A stretch of DNA of 64,000 nucleotides, from positions 1 to 64,000 of the forward strand of contig JAYFQW010000009.1 of NCBI GenBank assembly GCA_034926675.1, given 5' to 3'. This document shows positions 44,738 through 53,561 of this stretch, piece after piece. Made by a program: the position numbers and the translations under genes. Numbering within the stretch: the first letter of the stretch is position 1; each line of letters opens with the position of its first letter. The stretch is from Clostridia bacterium (GTDB lineage: Bacteria > Bacillota > DTU025). Under the pieces are notes generated by a model. That model worked only from the letters and a program-made list of their open reading frames with translations. It made no database searches and was not told the DNA's origin.

Positions 44738-45599
44738 CTATTCCGCTGTACCGGTTGGCAACTCCACCTTGAACGGGCGTCGCTTGCAGCGGCAGATCTT
44801 TCGGATGACATCGCGGCCATCTCTAGCCGCCGGGGGCCCCCCCGATAGTGGTCCACTGACCGCTCATCATCATAGGCATCGTTCTGGTCGAGATCAGCCA
44901 CCCCTCGAACGAAGCGCGCCAGTTGCCGGTATAGCGCTCGTATGTCATGGGTGTAGCCACATCGACTACCTCAACCTGTTCACCAATGCCAGGGAAACGT
45001 TCGCCCAGTGCAGCGATCACCTGCCGGGCGATGGCCTCAGAAAACGCCAATGAGCCCCCAAGTGGGTAGCCGCCATTCCCTGCGCTGCGCAGCGCCAACG
45101 GCATCAGCAGCCCAAGAGCCGGATAGTCAGGCAGATCGGCAACAGAGGCCATAGCTTCCCGAAGCAGCGGGCTGGAGAATCGGTTTGCGTAGTCGCGCAT
45201 ATGGATTGGGCCGTATTTCTTCATATACCCCATGGCGGGAATCATCCTGGGGGCCAGCCTCAACATGCCAATCGGGTCGGCGTCAACCGGCATGTCCATC
45301 CCGGCTAAACGACGGATCCCTTGGGTCAAGTCCTTGATGATGCCGGCATCCTGCGGCGCCAGTTCGATGAGATGGCGCTCGAAGCGGTCGACATCGGAGC
45401 AGAAGATCACCGACTGTCCGTCGCGCGCCTCGTAGCGCGAGAACTCCTCAGGAGCTACGAACTGCCTTCCCTGAACTGCGCCAAGCTCCTTCCAGACGCG
45501 GTGCATTCCGCTCTTGGGATTGGCGCCCATTAGCCACTCGATTCAGCCATCGAAAACGTATCCGCCGCGTTTCCAGGCTGTGCATAACCCACCGGGCAT
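44738..45599 (-). pseudogene. Broken FAD-dependent phytoene-desaturase-like oxidoreductase
   Basis: Read on the minus strand from 45599 the peptide MPGGLCTAWKRGGYVFDG is followed by an in-frame TGA (45543-45545) and then IEWLMGANPKSGMHRVWKEL, the continuous N-terminal part of CrtI-like enzymes (a Cys is usual where the stop is). The main open part is 44823-45530. It lacks the FAD-binding N-terminus, has shortened middle segments near PLGGSLAFSEAIARQ and WLISTRTMPMMMSGQW, and shifts frame in a G/C run near 44830, after which GGPPAARDGRDVIRKICRCK restores the family C-terminus up to 44738. At least one nonsense codon, one frameshift and deletions: a pseudogene. Confidence 0.82.
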
Positions 45600-45875
45600 T
45601 CGAAAACCCACGCTGGCACTTCCAAGCAACGCGTGATGTGGCTAACGTTGTCTGCTAGGAATACTCACCTTATCATGCACACGGCCCACCGTCTAGCCAG
45701 CCCTGGAGCAGCAGTTGATGCCGAACTCCTCGTCTCTTGAGTTGTGGGGGGTCCTTGTGTGCCCGAAATGGCAGAGGGTTTGGATGGGCGCTGTGGAATT
45801 TGTCCAGCGGTGTTGTGGTGAATGACTCCTTGGAGATATCCTTGTCAGTTGATTTCACAAACGGAGGGGAGCTAG

Positions 45876-48167
45876 ATGACACTGGGAGCGAAGAGGACAA
45901 TCGTCGCATTCCTGCTGATTATGCTGTGTGGGTTCGCGGTTGGGGCCACGGATACCGGCCGCCTGGAGCTGAGGGTGCTTTCGGGCGGCGCTGACGCGGG
46001 CGCACAGTACATGGCGATGGCCACGAACATGGCGAGCGGCTACACAGCGATGCTGGCGCTGTCGCCTACGGGAGTGCTGGCGGCCGACCTGCCAGCCGGC
46101 TCCTACATGGTTGTCGTGATGCCCGGCAGCGGGGGGATGACGGGGTCGCCGATGGGCCAGATGACGGCCGCCATGCCGACGATGCTCAACGTGGTGATTG
46201 TGGCTGGGAAGACTGTCAGCCAGTCAGTCAACGTGGGTGGCGGCGCTCTCAGCGAAGAAGACCTGGAGGGCGACCCGGAGAACTTGTTCAACGCTTTCGA
46301 CTTCGGTGACGATGAAGGAGTGACGGAAGCTGACGCCGGCGCCGGCGCCGACGTGGCCCAGCTCGATCTCGACGCTGCGCCATCCACTGACGAACTGATC
46401 TCGCTGGCGCAGAGGTATCACGATCTGTACTGGGGTGAGCTCACCGCCGACGAGCGCTGGCTGGTGGAGTCGCTGACCCAGCGGATCGAGGCGCGTCCGG
46501 GGTGGCCCATTCAGACCGCCGATGTGGAGGAGGTCACTACGACTGCGGCGGCGATAGCAGCTCCTGGGGCGTCGCGCGCGGTCTCTGTCGTGCTCGCCGC
46601 CCGGGCGGTTATGGCCATGCCCGACCTGGGTCTTGCGCTGAACAACTTCGGTGCGATACTCCGCTTGCTGGAGGAGATGGCGGATTCCGTTACAGTGCTC
46701 GTGGCGGCCAGGGAAGCTGACCCCCAGTCTCCCATGGTGCTCACTAACCTGGCCAACTCCGTGCGTGACCTGGGCGACTCGAGTTTGGCTGAGGAACTGT
46801 ATCTAGAGGCGCTGGCGGCCAGCAGCGACTTCGGCCCGGCCCTGTCGGCGCTGGGGGAGATATACATGGCGCGCCGTGACTACGAGAAAGCTATTGAGAT
46901 GATGATGCGCGGGGCGAAGACGGGGTTCTGTGCAGCGGTCAGCGATACCTTAGCAGATGCGCTTGACGAGGCGTACAGCGAGTCCGACAAGGTCCCGCCG
47001 CTTCCGCCGACCTGGGATGACAGCGACTCGCTGGCTTCGGTTATCCCGGTGGTTCCTCTGGCGCCCCCACGGGGCCAGGCCCCTCTGTATGTGCCGCAGT
47101 TCGGCAATTGGGATAGCATCGAGACGGTCGCTGGTTCGGTACCGGAGCTGTCACGTGTTGTGAGCAAGGTCATAGAGGACTATGTCGTCGCTGTGCAGCA
47201 GCACGATGAGCTCGTGCGCGGGCTGGCGGCAGCGGGTCCGCGCGACTTCGACAGTCCGGATAGGTTCGCGCTCAGCTTTGACAAACAGCAGTTGCATTTG
47301 AAGCTGATAAGAGATCACTTCTGGAAGACAGCAGTTCAGGCCGTGGACCGTGCTGCGGAACAGCTCAACCTGGATGCTGACGTTCAGAGGTATGCCTCCA
47401 TGGTGCAGCGGTATGCGCAGCGGGCGCAGGCTGCGACCTCAGAGGCGCAGGGTAGGAAGATCGCGGCCGAGTTCTGCGCTGAGGCCGCGGCCTTCGCCAG
47501 GCAGCAGTTCAGCAAGAACAAACCGATATGGGCGGCAATGAACGCCGTGCTCGTCCCAGCCATTGAAGACTACTGGGGTTTCTCTCAGCGTGTGCTAGAT
47601 TCAATATACGATCCAACCATATACAGGCTTGAGGAGCTGGAGCGTCGGATAACGGTGTACTCGATGATCAAGATGGCAGCCGACACAACTGACATGTTGG
47701 CCTCACTCCCTATTTCCCATCACGAGTGCGGCAACTGTGGCGGCACAGGCGTCGCCCCAGCGCTGCTAGAGGATGCGGATGTGCCAAAGGACCCCGATGA
47801 CAAGTGTCCGTTCAAGGGAGGCGCCAAGTTCGCGGTCAACTTCGGACCTGTAGACTACAAAGTGGCATGTACCACCGTGGAAATCGGGTTCTCTGGAGGC
47901 ATAGCGGGATCGCTTACGTGGGATTTCAAACAGAAGCGCGTCACCAGCATATTTGCGGGTGTCGGCGCAAAGGTGGGAGCAGGTCCCGTAAAACTGGGAG
48001 CCAAGTTCGGGGCGCAGGTTACATTCGATGCTGATGGCTCGGTGTCAGACATCAGTGGCTCGGCGTCGGGTTCGGCTGGGATCGGTCCGGCAAAGGCTCA
48101 AGCGAGCACCAACGGCGGACTCGTGGTTGGCGCGCCGCCGATACAGGTGCGGATAGGAAGGCCGTGA
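45876..48167 (+). CDS. Large secreted TPR-containing protein of unknown function
   Basis: 763 aa. Signal peptide (RTIVAFLLIMLCGFAVGA). An N-terminal beta domain (about 25-125) resembles carboxypeptidase-regulatory or PEGA-like sandwiches (LELRVLSGGADAGAQY, PAGSYMVVVMPG). An acidic linker is followed by helical TPR-like repeats (about 260-345, SPMVLTNLANSVRDLGDSSL), a long helical region, one CxxCxGxG motif (CGNCGGTG, about 640), and a glycine-rich beta C-domain (about 665-763, VGAKVGAGPVKLGAKFGAQV). No known family. GGAGGGGA precedes ATG. It overlaps the following small ORF by 4 bp. Confidence 0.75.
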   Translation: MTLGAKRTIVAFLLIMLCGFAVGATDTGRLELRVLSGGADAGAQYMAMATNMASGYTAMLALSPTGVLAADLPAGSYMVVVMPGSGGMTGSPMGQMTAAMPTMLNVVIVAGKTVSQSVNVGGGALSEEDLEGDPENLFNAFDFGDDEGVTEADAGAGADVAQLDLDAAPSTDELISLAQRYHDLYWGELTADERWLVESLTQRIEARPGWPIQTADVEEVTTTAAAIAAPGASRAVSVVLAARAVMAMPDLGLALNNFGAILRLLEEMADSVTVLVAAREADPQSPMVLTNLANSVRDLGDSSLAEELYLEALAASSDFGPALSALGEIYMARRDYEKAIEMMMRGAKTGFCAAVSDTLADALDEAYSESDKVPPLPPTWDDSDSLASVIPVVPLAPPRGQAPLYVPQFGNWDSIETVAGSVPELSRVVSKVIEDYVVAVQQHDELVRGLAAAGPRDFDSPDRFALSFDKQQLHLKLIRDHFWKTAVQAVDRAAEQLNLDADVQRYASMVQRYAQRAQAATSEAQGRKIAAEFCAEAAAFARQQFSKNKPIWAAMNAVLVPAIEDYWGFSQRVLDSIYDPTIYRLEELERRITVYSMIKMAADTTDMLASLPISHHECGNCGGTGVAPALLEDADVPKDPDDKCPFKGGAKFAVNFGPVDYKVACTTVEIGFSGGIAGSLTWDFKQKRVTSIFAGVGAKVGAGPVKLGAKFGAQVTFDADGSVSDISGSASGSAGIGPAKAQASTNGGLVVGAPPIQVRIGRP

Positions 48168-48346
48168 GCGAGAAGGTCACGGCCAGCATGATGGACGACC
48201 CCATCCGTTATCTGCTTGCCCATGACGGAGGATCCCACAGGCTCTCATTAGTGTTGCTCAAGTATTTCGACGAGATTGCCAAACCCGCAGAAGGTGCAAT
48301 AACGGAACTTGCCGAATGTCTCCGCCATCTAGTGATAGAACGATGA
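48164..48346 (+). CDS. 60-aa protein coupled to the secreted TPR gene
   Basis: GTG start overlaps the previous stop as GTGA. The product (MSEKVTASMMDDPIRYLLAH then LSLVLLKYFDEIAKPAEGAI) is a helical, mildly acidic cytoplasmic-type polypeptide without a signal peptide. No family recognised. Overlap and length suggest a real coupled gene, but it could be chance. Confidence 0.5.
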   Translation: MSEKVTASMMDDPIRYLLAHDGGSHRLSLVLLKYFDEIAKPAEGAITELAECLRHLVIER

Positions 48347-48409
48347 AGGCGACAGCGAAACTTATCATCTGCGTGCCTGTTCGTCCCAGACGGAAGGAGA
48401 ATCTGACAA

Positions 48410-49222
48410 ATGCGTGCGGCCCATACTCGCCTTATGCGTCTGCTATTGATGACCATCGCCCTCACACTTGTCGCAGCCTCTTGCCACGGTGCGCCCCTTA
48501 CTATCTACTTCAAAGATGGCGCCTACGTGACCTTCGACACCGACAAGATTGACCGCATGGTATATGCTAGCCCGTCTGGCCAGTCAGCTGCCAGCGCATT
48601 GCCGTTCAAGTTCACAACCGTTATCAGCGAAGAGGAGTTCGAAGACGGACTCGGCTCCGCATGGCTTCCGCTTTCGGCGGCAGGTGGCAACTTCGACCGC
48701 TTCGCCAAGGTACGCAACGGATTCGTAGTGGTGGATGTGCCCGCGGGCAACTGTTGGGGGAAGACAGGTGTGATGTCGGCGGTCCCAGTCGTCACAGTGT
48801 CGGCCGACTCCCCGAACACGGTCATAGTCAGGGTCGATCCGGCGAAAAACGACAGTTTCGTGATATCGTTGTCTCCTGTGCTCTACGCAGATACCTGGCT
48901 GCAAACGAACCTGTGGTTTCACTATGCCTCCGCTCAGCCGGGATCCCCTGCGGGATGCTATTACGCCGACGCACATGGGGCGTTCAAGTATGGCGGAACT
49001 GGAGAACTTCGCCCCAACACTCAGTCAGTGCCGGAGTGGATAGCCATAACGGTGAGGCCAGGAGCGGCAGATGTTTTCATTCAGGGTGAGGCGTCGCCTG
49101 CAACTGGCTCATTCCCGTGGATGACCCCGGGGACGCAGCTGTATGTGCATATTTTCTCCCACGCACGTGTTGACGGCGGCAGTTCGTTGCTGGCACTCGA
49201 CTCAGTAACCGTAGTCAAGTAG
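48410..49222 (+). CDS. Secreted (probable lipoprotein) beta-rich protein
   Basis: 270 aa. Signal peptide ending LTLVAASC, a possible lipobox. An N-terminal strand pattern LTIYFKDGAYVTFDTDKIDRM, then a jelly-roll-like domain with VDVPAGNCWGKTGVMSAVPV, WFHYASAQPGSPAG and SVPEWIAITVRPGAADVFI. Its last 165 residues are clearly related to the truncated ORF at 61635-62138. AAGGAG lies before ATG. No characterised homologue known to me; lamin-G or concanavalin-like folds are possible. Confidence 0.72.
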   Translation: MRAAHTRLMRLLLMTIALTLVAASCHGAPLTIYFKDGAYVTFDTDKIDRMVYASPSGQSAASALPFKFTTVISEEEFEDGLGSAWLPLSAAGGNFDRFAKVRNGFVVVDVPAGNCWGKTGVMSAVPVVTVSADSPNTVIVRVDPAKNDSFVISLSPVLYADTWLQTNLWFHYASAQPGSPAGCYYADAHGAFKYGGTGELRPNTQSVPEWIAITVRPGAADVFIQGEASPATGSFPWMTPGTQLYVHIFSHARVDGGSSLLALDSVTVVK

Positions 49223-49488
49223 ACTCAGTCGCAGGGTGCACACGCTTGGACTTTATGGCGATTTCGTGGATTCTCACCGATTCTCCAATGTCCAGGCGGG
49301 ACAGAATGGCGTTCTGAGCTGGGTTCATCTCCGTGGGCTGCACACGTCGATTGTCGGGGGTTTCGATCTTCATCTCCGCTTGTTGGCGGCGAACACCAAG
49401 AATCCGCCTGCAACAACCACGATAAGCTGCGCGATGCCGGGCTTTGTGTGCTGCTCTCTCTCCTTTGCAGACTATCACCTTCTGCCAT
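49215..49488 (-). pseudogene. Possible frameshifted small membrane protein
   Basis: Minus strand ATG at 49488 follows AGGAGCAG, 10 bp past the neighbouring zinc-ribbon gene, and begins MAEGDSLQRRESS. In a second frame the sequence becomes KPGIAQLIVVVAGGFLVFAA, an evident membrane helix, and in a third frame AEMKIETPDNRRVQPTEM and ILSRLDIGESVRIHEIAI, which look protein-like. Two frameshifts would be needed. Otherwise the 49223-49498 gap has no gene. Confidence 0.3.
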
Positions 49489-49498
49489 GATACTGCTC

Positions 49499-50071
49499 CT
49501 ACTTCAGAAGCGGGCACTTGCAGCGAAAGCAAATGTCATCTGAGACATTGTTCTTTGTGCCGCAGGCGGTGCAAAACAGGAAGGTATCCTTTGACTTGTC
49601 GTACTTCTCATATCCGCCAAATCCCCTATGATGTCGCACTCTATCACCGATGTCGAAGTAGTTGAACACAGTGTCGCTGTCTTCGTGTTGGTGTGTGTAA
49701 ACCTTGCGGTTGTCTCGCTTTACCTTGTACTCATATGCCGTGTGAGTGGTGTGCGTCTCATTGGTCTTGTCATATGTGCGCCGTTCAAAGACCTGCTTTC
49801 CAACTACAACACCATCCCATGTGGTGTCACGACCCCTGCCAGCAATCTGCAGCAGGGCTATTGCGATGAACATCCCGCCTATGCCCGGCCCGTAGTATAG
49901 TGAGTGCGGCATCTCGAGCTGTCCGCTTACGTGCCCATAAATCGGGAACGCCACGATCACGATGACAGCCAGTATGGTCGCAAAGATGATCGACCACTTG
50001 CTAGGTGCTTTCTGATACCTTGCGAACGCTGGGTCATTGATCCTGGGCGAGAATCCTACTGAGCCCTGCAA
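49499..50071 (-). CDS. Membrane protein with C-terminal zinc ribbon
   Basis: 190 aa from TTG 50071, which has AGGAGG 6 nt upstream (frame open to 50197). Two membrane helices (IIFATILAVIVIVAFPIYG and YYGPGIGGMFIAIALLQIAG), then a soluble beta domain (WDGVVVGKQVFERRTYDKTN) similar to DUF3592-type domains, and a C-terminal zinc ribbon CTACGTKNNVSDDICFRCKC. Function unknown. Confidence 0.65.
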   Translation of the reverse strand: MQGSVGFSPRINDPAFARYQKAPSKWSIIFATILAVIVIVAFPIYGHVSGQLEMPHSLYYGPGIGGMFIAIALLQIAGRGRDTTWDGVVVGKQVFERRTYDKTNETHTTHTAYEYKVKRDNRKVYTHQHEDSDTVFNYFDIGDRVRHHRGFGGYEKYDKSKDTFLFCTACGTKNNVSDDICFRCKCPLLK

Positions 50072-50224
50072 GATAATCCTCCTCTCTACGATGACATAGC
50101 TGCACTTGGATGCGCGCAGTTCCCACCACAATGCGGGATATCCGTGAGGGCCGTGACTCGGCGTTTGAATGGCTGCGGCATGGCGAGCAGTGCGCATGAA
50201 GATGCCTATTGCCAGGCGATGCTG

Positions 50225-50531
50225 TCACCCGGCGTCAGCGCGGGCTTGTTTCGACACACGCTCATCGAACTCGATGGTGGTGACCGTGCCGCCCCATTCG
50301 CTGACTACCTGTGCCATGCAGGTCGTGGAATAGCCTATGCTGGTTCCAATCTCCAGTATGAGCGGAGGATGCGTCAGTCGCACGAGTAGTCTGAGTAGTC
50401 TAGCCACTTCGTCGGCCACAACAGGGCAATAGTCTCGCAGGCCTGTCGCCGCCGTATACAGGCTTTGACTAAGCGATGCCCTCTACCTCATAGAGGCATG
50501 CAATGTAGTCATGAACGGTCTTGGGGTCCAT
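50225..50531 (-). pseudogene. 5' fragment of an O-methyltransferase, frameshifted
   Basis: ATG at 50531 follows AGAGGAG and reads MDPKTVHDYIACLYEVEGIA, then hits TAG (50469-50471). In the next frame the sequence continues LSQSLYTAATGLRDYCPVVA and reaches the SAM motif ILEIGTSIGYSTTCMAQVV and VTTIEFDERVSKQAR, as in CaOMT-type O-methyltransferases. It stops at 50225, so only the N-terminal half remains. One frameshift plus loss of the C-terminus. Confidence 0.75.
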
Positions 50532-50759
50532 GGAGACTCCTCTGGAGCTCTGACCACGCCATGTCAATCCGAATAATCGCAGAAACCAACAGAGAAGAAT
50601 GGCAACATGAAGGTTGATGCCGCGAAAACAGAGGAAAGCTGAAAAGGAAAGGGCTGGTGCTAGCAAGAATCACACATAGGCACAGTAAACACTGTCTGAG
50701 TCGGCAGTTTGGATAATGGGCGATGGAACGTCACTGTGAGGAGTGCAATTCGCTGAACC

Positions 50760-51770
50760 ATGAAGATCACTGAACTGAGAAATGTCATACGAGACTATTC
50801 CCAAGAACAGCTTGCATTGTTGGTCACTGAGCTATACAAGGCGATGCCGAAAGCGGTAAGAGATGAGAAGAACATCGACGCAATAGTGCAGAACCCCGAC
50901 GCGCAAGCGGTTCGGCGCCTTCGACCGTCGCATGAAGGTTCCAACCTTTGTTTCGATGATGTGGCCAGCGAGACACGGACGTTCATAGAGAATGCCAGCT
51001 GCCAATGCTACTTCGTGCCGAACAGGGTGATTACAAAGGGGCAGAGACCCAAGTGGAGGTTCATCGTGAGGCGCCTATATGGCAGCTTGGTGCAACTCTC
51101 CGCCCAACCGGAGTGCCGTCAGCCCGCGGCCGAACTGGTTGAACAGCTGTACAAGCTGCTATGCCGTGCGTGCCGTGTAGCATTATTCAGCACCTGCGAA
51201 CCATTCCGGTCAGTTGGAATTCCGCAGACTGAGTTCTTCAGCCAAGTGCTTACGCTGAAACGCCAGTATTCGGATAAGAGCCAGTTTGTGCAGGAAGCAG
51301 TCGCGCTGGCAGTCAATGGCGGATTAGATGGGTCTACCACCACAACCGGCCTCATGCTTGTGTTTCTCGAGTTCCTGCCAATTCCTGATTTGAAACTCCG
51401 TGCAATAGCCGCTGCTGAGGAACTGAAGGATCAGATCATGAACGAGCGCCAGCAGGCGCGAGATTGGAGTGATCGATATGAAACTGAGGGTAGACTTAAT
51501 CACCTGACTGAACTGGCCTTTCATTGCTATGCACAGCTGGGAGAATTCGAGAAGGCTATTGATTACTTTGATGCTCACTGCCTGGAGAATGATGAAGAGG
51601 TCAAGTTGTACGTCCTGGCGCAGCTTCTGTTCTACTGCTACCAGCAGCCTGAGCTCACTGCCGAGCAGATCAGAAAGGCCATGGCTCGAGGAGTGCGTCC
51701 ACGCCCGGGACTCATCAAGCTGGCTGGTTCCATAGCGGTGAACAAGAAACTGCCGGAGCAGTTGCCGTGA
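50760..51770 (+). CDS. Hypothetical helical protein
   Basis: 336 aa, no signal peptide, mostly helical. N-terminus ITELRNVIRDYSQEQLALLV and LVTELYKAMPKAVRDEKNID; C-terminal part with TPR-like helices (LAFHCYAQLGEFEKAIDYFD). I vaguely associate the N-terminal pattern with uncharacterised Firmicute proteins, but cannot name a family. A terminator follows at 51816. Confidence 0.65.
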   Translation: MKITELRNVIRDYSQEQLALLVTELYKAMPKAVRDEKNIDAIVQNPDAQAVRRLRPSHEGSNLCFDDVASETRTFIENASCQCYFVPNRVITKGQRPKWRFIVRRLYGSLVQLSAQPECRQPAAELVEQLYKLLCRACRVALFSTCEPFRSVGIPQTEFFSQVLTLKRQYSDKSQFVQEAVALAVNGGLDGSTTTTGLMLVFLEFLPIPDLKLRAIAAAEELKDQIMNERQQARDWSDRYETEGRLNHLTELAFHCYAQLGEFEKAIDYFDAHCLENDEEVKLYVLAQLLFYCYQQPELTAEQIRKAMARGVRPRPGLIKLAGSIAVNKKLPEQLP

Positions 51771-51815
51771 GATCGCACCTCTACATGTCGGATCGAAATA
51801 CTAGTTCAGTAATAG

Positions 51816-51843
51816 CCTGCGTATGGAACGCAGGGTTTTCCTC
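51816..51843 (+). terminator. Intrinsic terminator
   Basis: CCTGCGT (51816-51822) and ACGCAGG (51828-51834) form a perfect 7-bp stem, followed by GTTTTCCTC. It ends the hypothetical gene upstream. Confidence 0.75.
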
Positions 51844-51889
51844 TCCGCAGCTAATACGTCAAGAGACCATCCCATAGGCATCGTTACAC

Positions 51890-52516
51890 TCACAAAGGCA
51901 GCTTTCTCAGTATGTAGTCGATGTAAACCTGGTGCAGACTCTCTCCCTGGCACATTCGATCAATGCTTCTCTCCTCTTTGTGAACCACCTGCCAGCATTT
52001 GAAGAGGGAGTCCGCTTCTTCGTTCCCATAGAAGCTATGCATTACTGGGCCACCTTCTTCTTCCTGTATGAACTGATTGGCCCCGACTTCATTTCCAACC
52101 CCAAAGAGATCGTCCTGGATCGAGAGCAGATTGATGAAGGCCAGTCCTTCGGGCTTGAGCACCCGGCGCATCTCATCAACTGACCTGGAGATATCGGGCT
52201 TCGTCATGTGGAAGATAGAGTTGTACGAATAGACGAATCCGAAGCTGCAATTAGGGAACTCAAGCTGTCTCATATCACCCGGCGAGATGTTCAAGTTCAT
52301 GCCGTAGGCTTTAGAGTAGTTGTTCGCCTCTCGAATGGCATCTTCAGACATGTCTATGCCAGTCGTCCGGTAGCCGCAGCAGTAGAAGAGGGATAGGGGA
52401 GGCAGATCTCCTCCGGCTCCGCAGTCCAACACCGTCCGCTCACCGTCCGTCTGCTCTGCCCAGAAGAGGAACTTGTACACGGGGTACGCACGAATCACGG
52501 GCATCACCGGCGTCAT
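51890..52516 (-). CDS. SAM-dependent methyltransferase (class I)
   Basis: 208 aa from ATG 52516, which has GGAGTGAT 5 nt upstream; the same frame is open to 53164 but the extra part is antisense to the exonuclease gene. Motif I is VLDCGAGGDLPPLSLFYCCG, acidic residue in TGIDMSEDAIREA, and motif post-II FGFVYSYNSIFHM with VLKPEGLAFINL. Rossmann-fold methyltransferase, substrate unknown. Confidence 0.82.
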   Translation of the reverse strand: MTPVMPVIRAYPVYKFLFWAEQTDGERTVLDCGAGGDLPPLSLFYCCGYRTTGIDMSEDAIREANNYSKAYGMNLNISPGDMRQLEFPNCSFGFVYSYNSIFHMTKPDISRSVDEMRRVLKPEGLAFINLLSIQDDLFGVGNEVGANQFIQEEEGGPVMHSFYGNEEADSLFKCWQVVHKEERSIDRMCQGESLHQVYIDYILRKLPL

Positions 52517-52793
52517 AAGAATCACTCCATATCCAGATACGGAAGCCATTGACATGCGGCATCGGGCAGTCGATTTCGTCCAAGCTTCATCGCCGCACTG
52601 TTTACTATCGGCGTGGTTCGACAATCGGCCTCCAGCACCTGCCTCACTCTGTCGGCAGAGGACCGATATACTGTGCGCAAGTATGGGCTGCTCTCCCGCT
52701 CGCTGCTGGGACATGTCGAATGCAGGAAAGCGATGCACTCTCCCAGAAGTAACATGCCATCTAGCTCTTTCGATTGTGTTTAGGGGGACGTGC

Positions 52794-53561
52794 ATGGATC
52801 TGATGATTGACGCGGATATTCTGGCCTGCCAGTACGCGTATGCATATGAAGCAACACGGGGCTGGGATGCGGACGGGGCTCTCGATATGGATGGCGCAGT
52901 ATGGGACGACGCGGGCTGGGCCATTTCCGGGTTCGATTCCGCAATCGAGCGAATGCTGAGGGAAACGAGGACGGAGAAGGCGCTCCTATGCTTCACCGGT
53001 CTGGACAATTTCAGGTATTCCATACTGCCCACATACAAGTCAAACCGCCGGGGAAAGCCTAAGCCCGTGTTGCTCGATGCGCTCATCGAGCACTCGCGGC
53101 AGGTGTGGGATTGCAAGGAAGAGGACTGCCTAGAGGCAGACGACGTCATGGGAATCATGGCCACTAGGTCTCCGGGAAGCTATGTCATTGCCACCACCGA
53201 TAAGGACTTAAGGCAGATACCTGGGACTCACTACAACTGGAGAAAGCGACTTGCAGAAGAGGTCACGACGTGTGCAGCCGATTACTGGTTCCATTTTCAG
53301 GTTTTGGCAGGGGATTCGACCGACGGTTACTCTGGATGCCCCGGGGTGGGCGTATGCAAGGCCAAGGCGATCCTCGAGGGAGCAGGAGAGGATCCCTGGG
53401 CTTCGATTGTCACGGCGTTCGAGTCGAAGGGGTTTGCAGAGGAGGACGCGCTGATCCAGGCCAGGGTGGCCCGTATCCTTCGATGCGGTGATTACGACTT
53501 CAGACGGCGCAAACCTATATTGTGGCGGCCAGGCCCAGAAGGCGCCCGACCTGATAGGTGA
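52794..53561 (+). CDS. Phage-type 5'-3' exonuclease (FEN family)
   Basis: 255 aa from ATG 52794, preceded by AGGGGGA. A flap-endonuclease fold with acidic metal ligands: LMIDADILACQYAYAY, FTGLDNFRYSILPTYKSNRR, EEDCLEADDVMG, VIATTDKDLRQIPG and GDSTDGYSGCPGVGVCKAK. The closest relatives I know are T7-gp6-like phage exonucleases, not the PolI-type domain. It converges on and overlaps the feoB 3' end by 47 bp. Probably a stranded phage gene. Confidence 0.85.
   Translation: MDLMIDADILACQYAYAYEATRGWDADGALDMDGAVWDDAGWAISGFDSAIERMLRETRTEKALLCFTGLDNFRYSILPTYKSNRRGKPKPVLLDALIEHSRQVWDCKEEDCLEADDVMGIMATRSPGSYVIATTDKDLRQIPGTHYNWRKRLAEEVTTCAADYWFHFQVLAGDSTDGYSGCPGVGVCKAKAILEGAGEDPWASIVTAFESKGFAEEDALIQARVARILRCGDYDFRRRKPILWRPGPEGARPDR

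Noticed and set aside
52517-53164. N-terminal extension of the methyltransferase frame
   Set aside because: The extension is antisense to the exonuclease gene; the ATG at 52516 has its own ribosome site.
41390-53560. Complete prophage or integrative element
   Set aside because: Only an integrase tail and one exonuclease are phage-like; no terminase, capsid, repressor, relaxase or second attachment site found.
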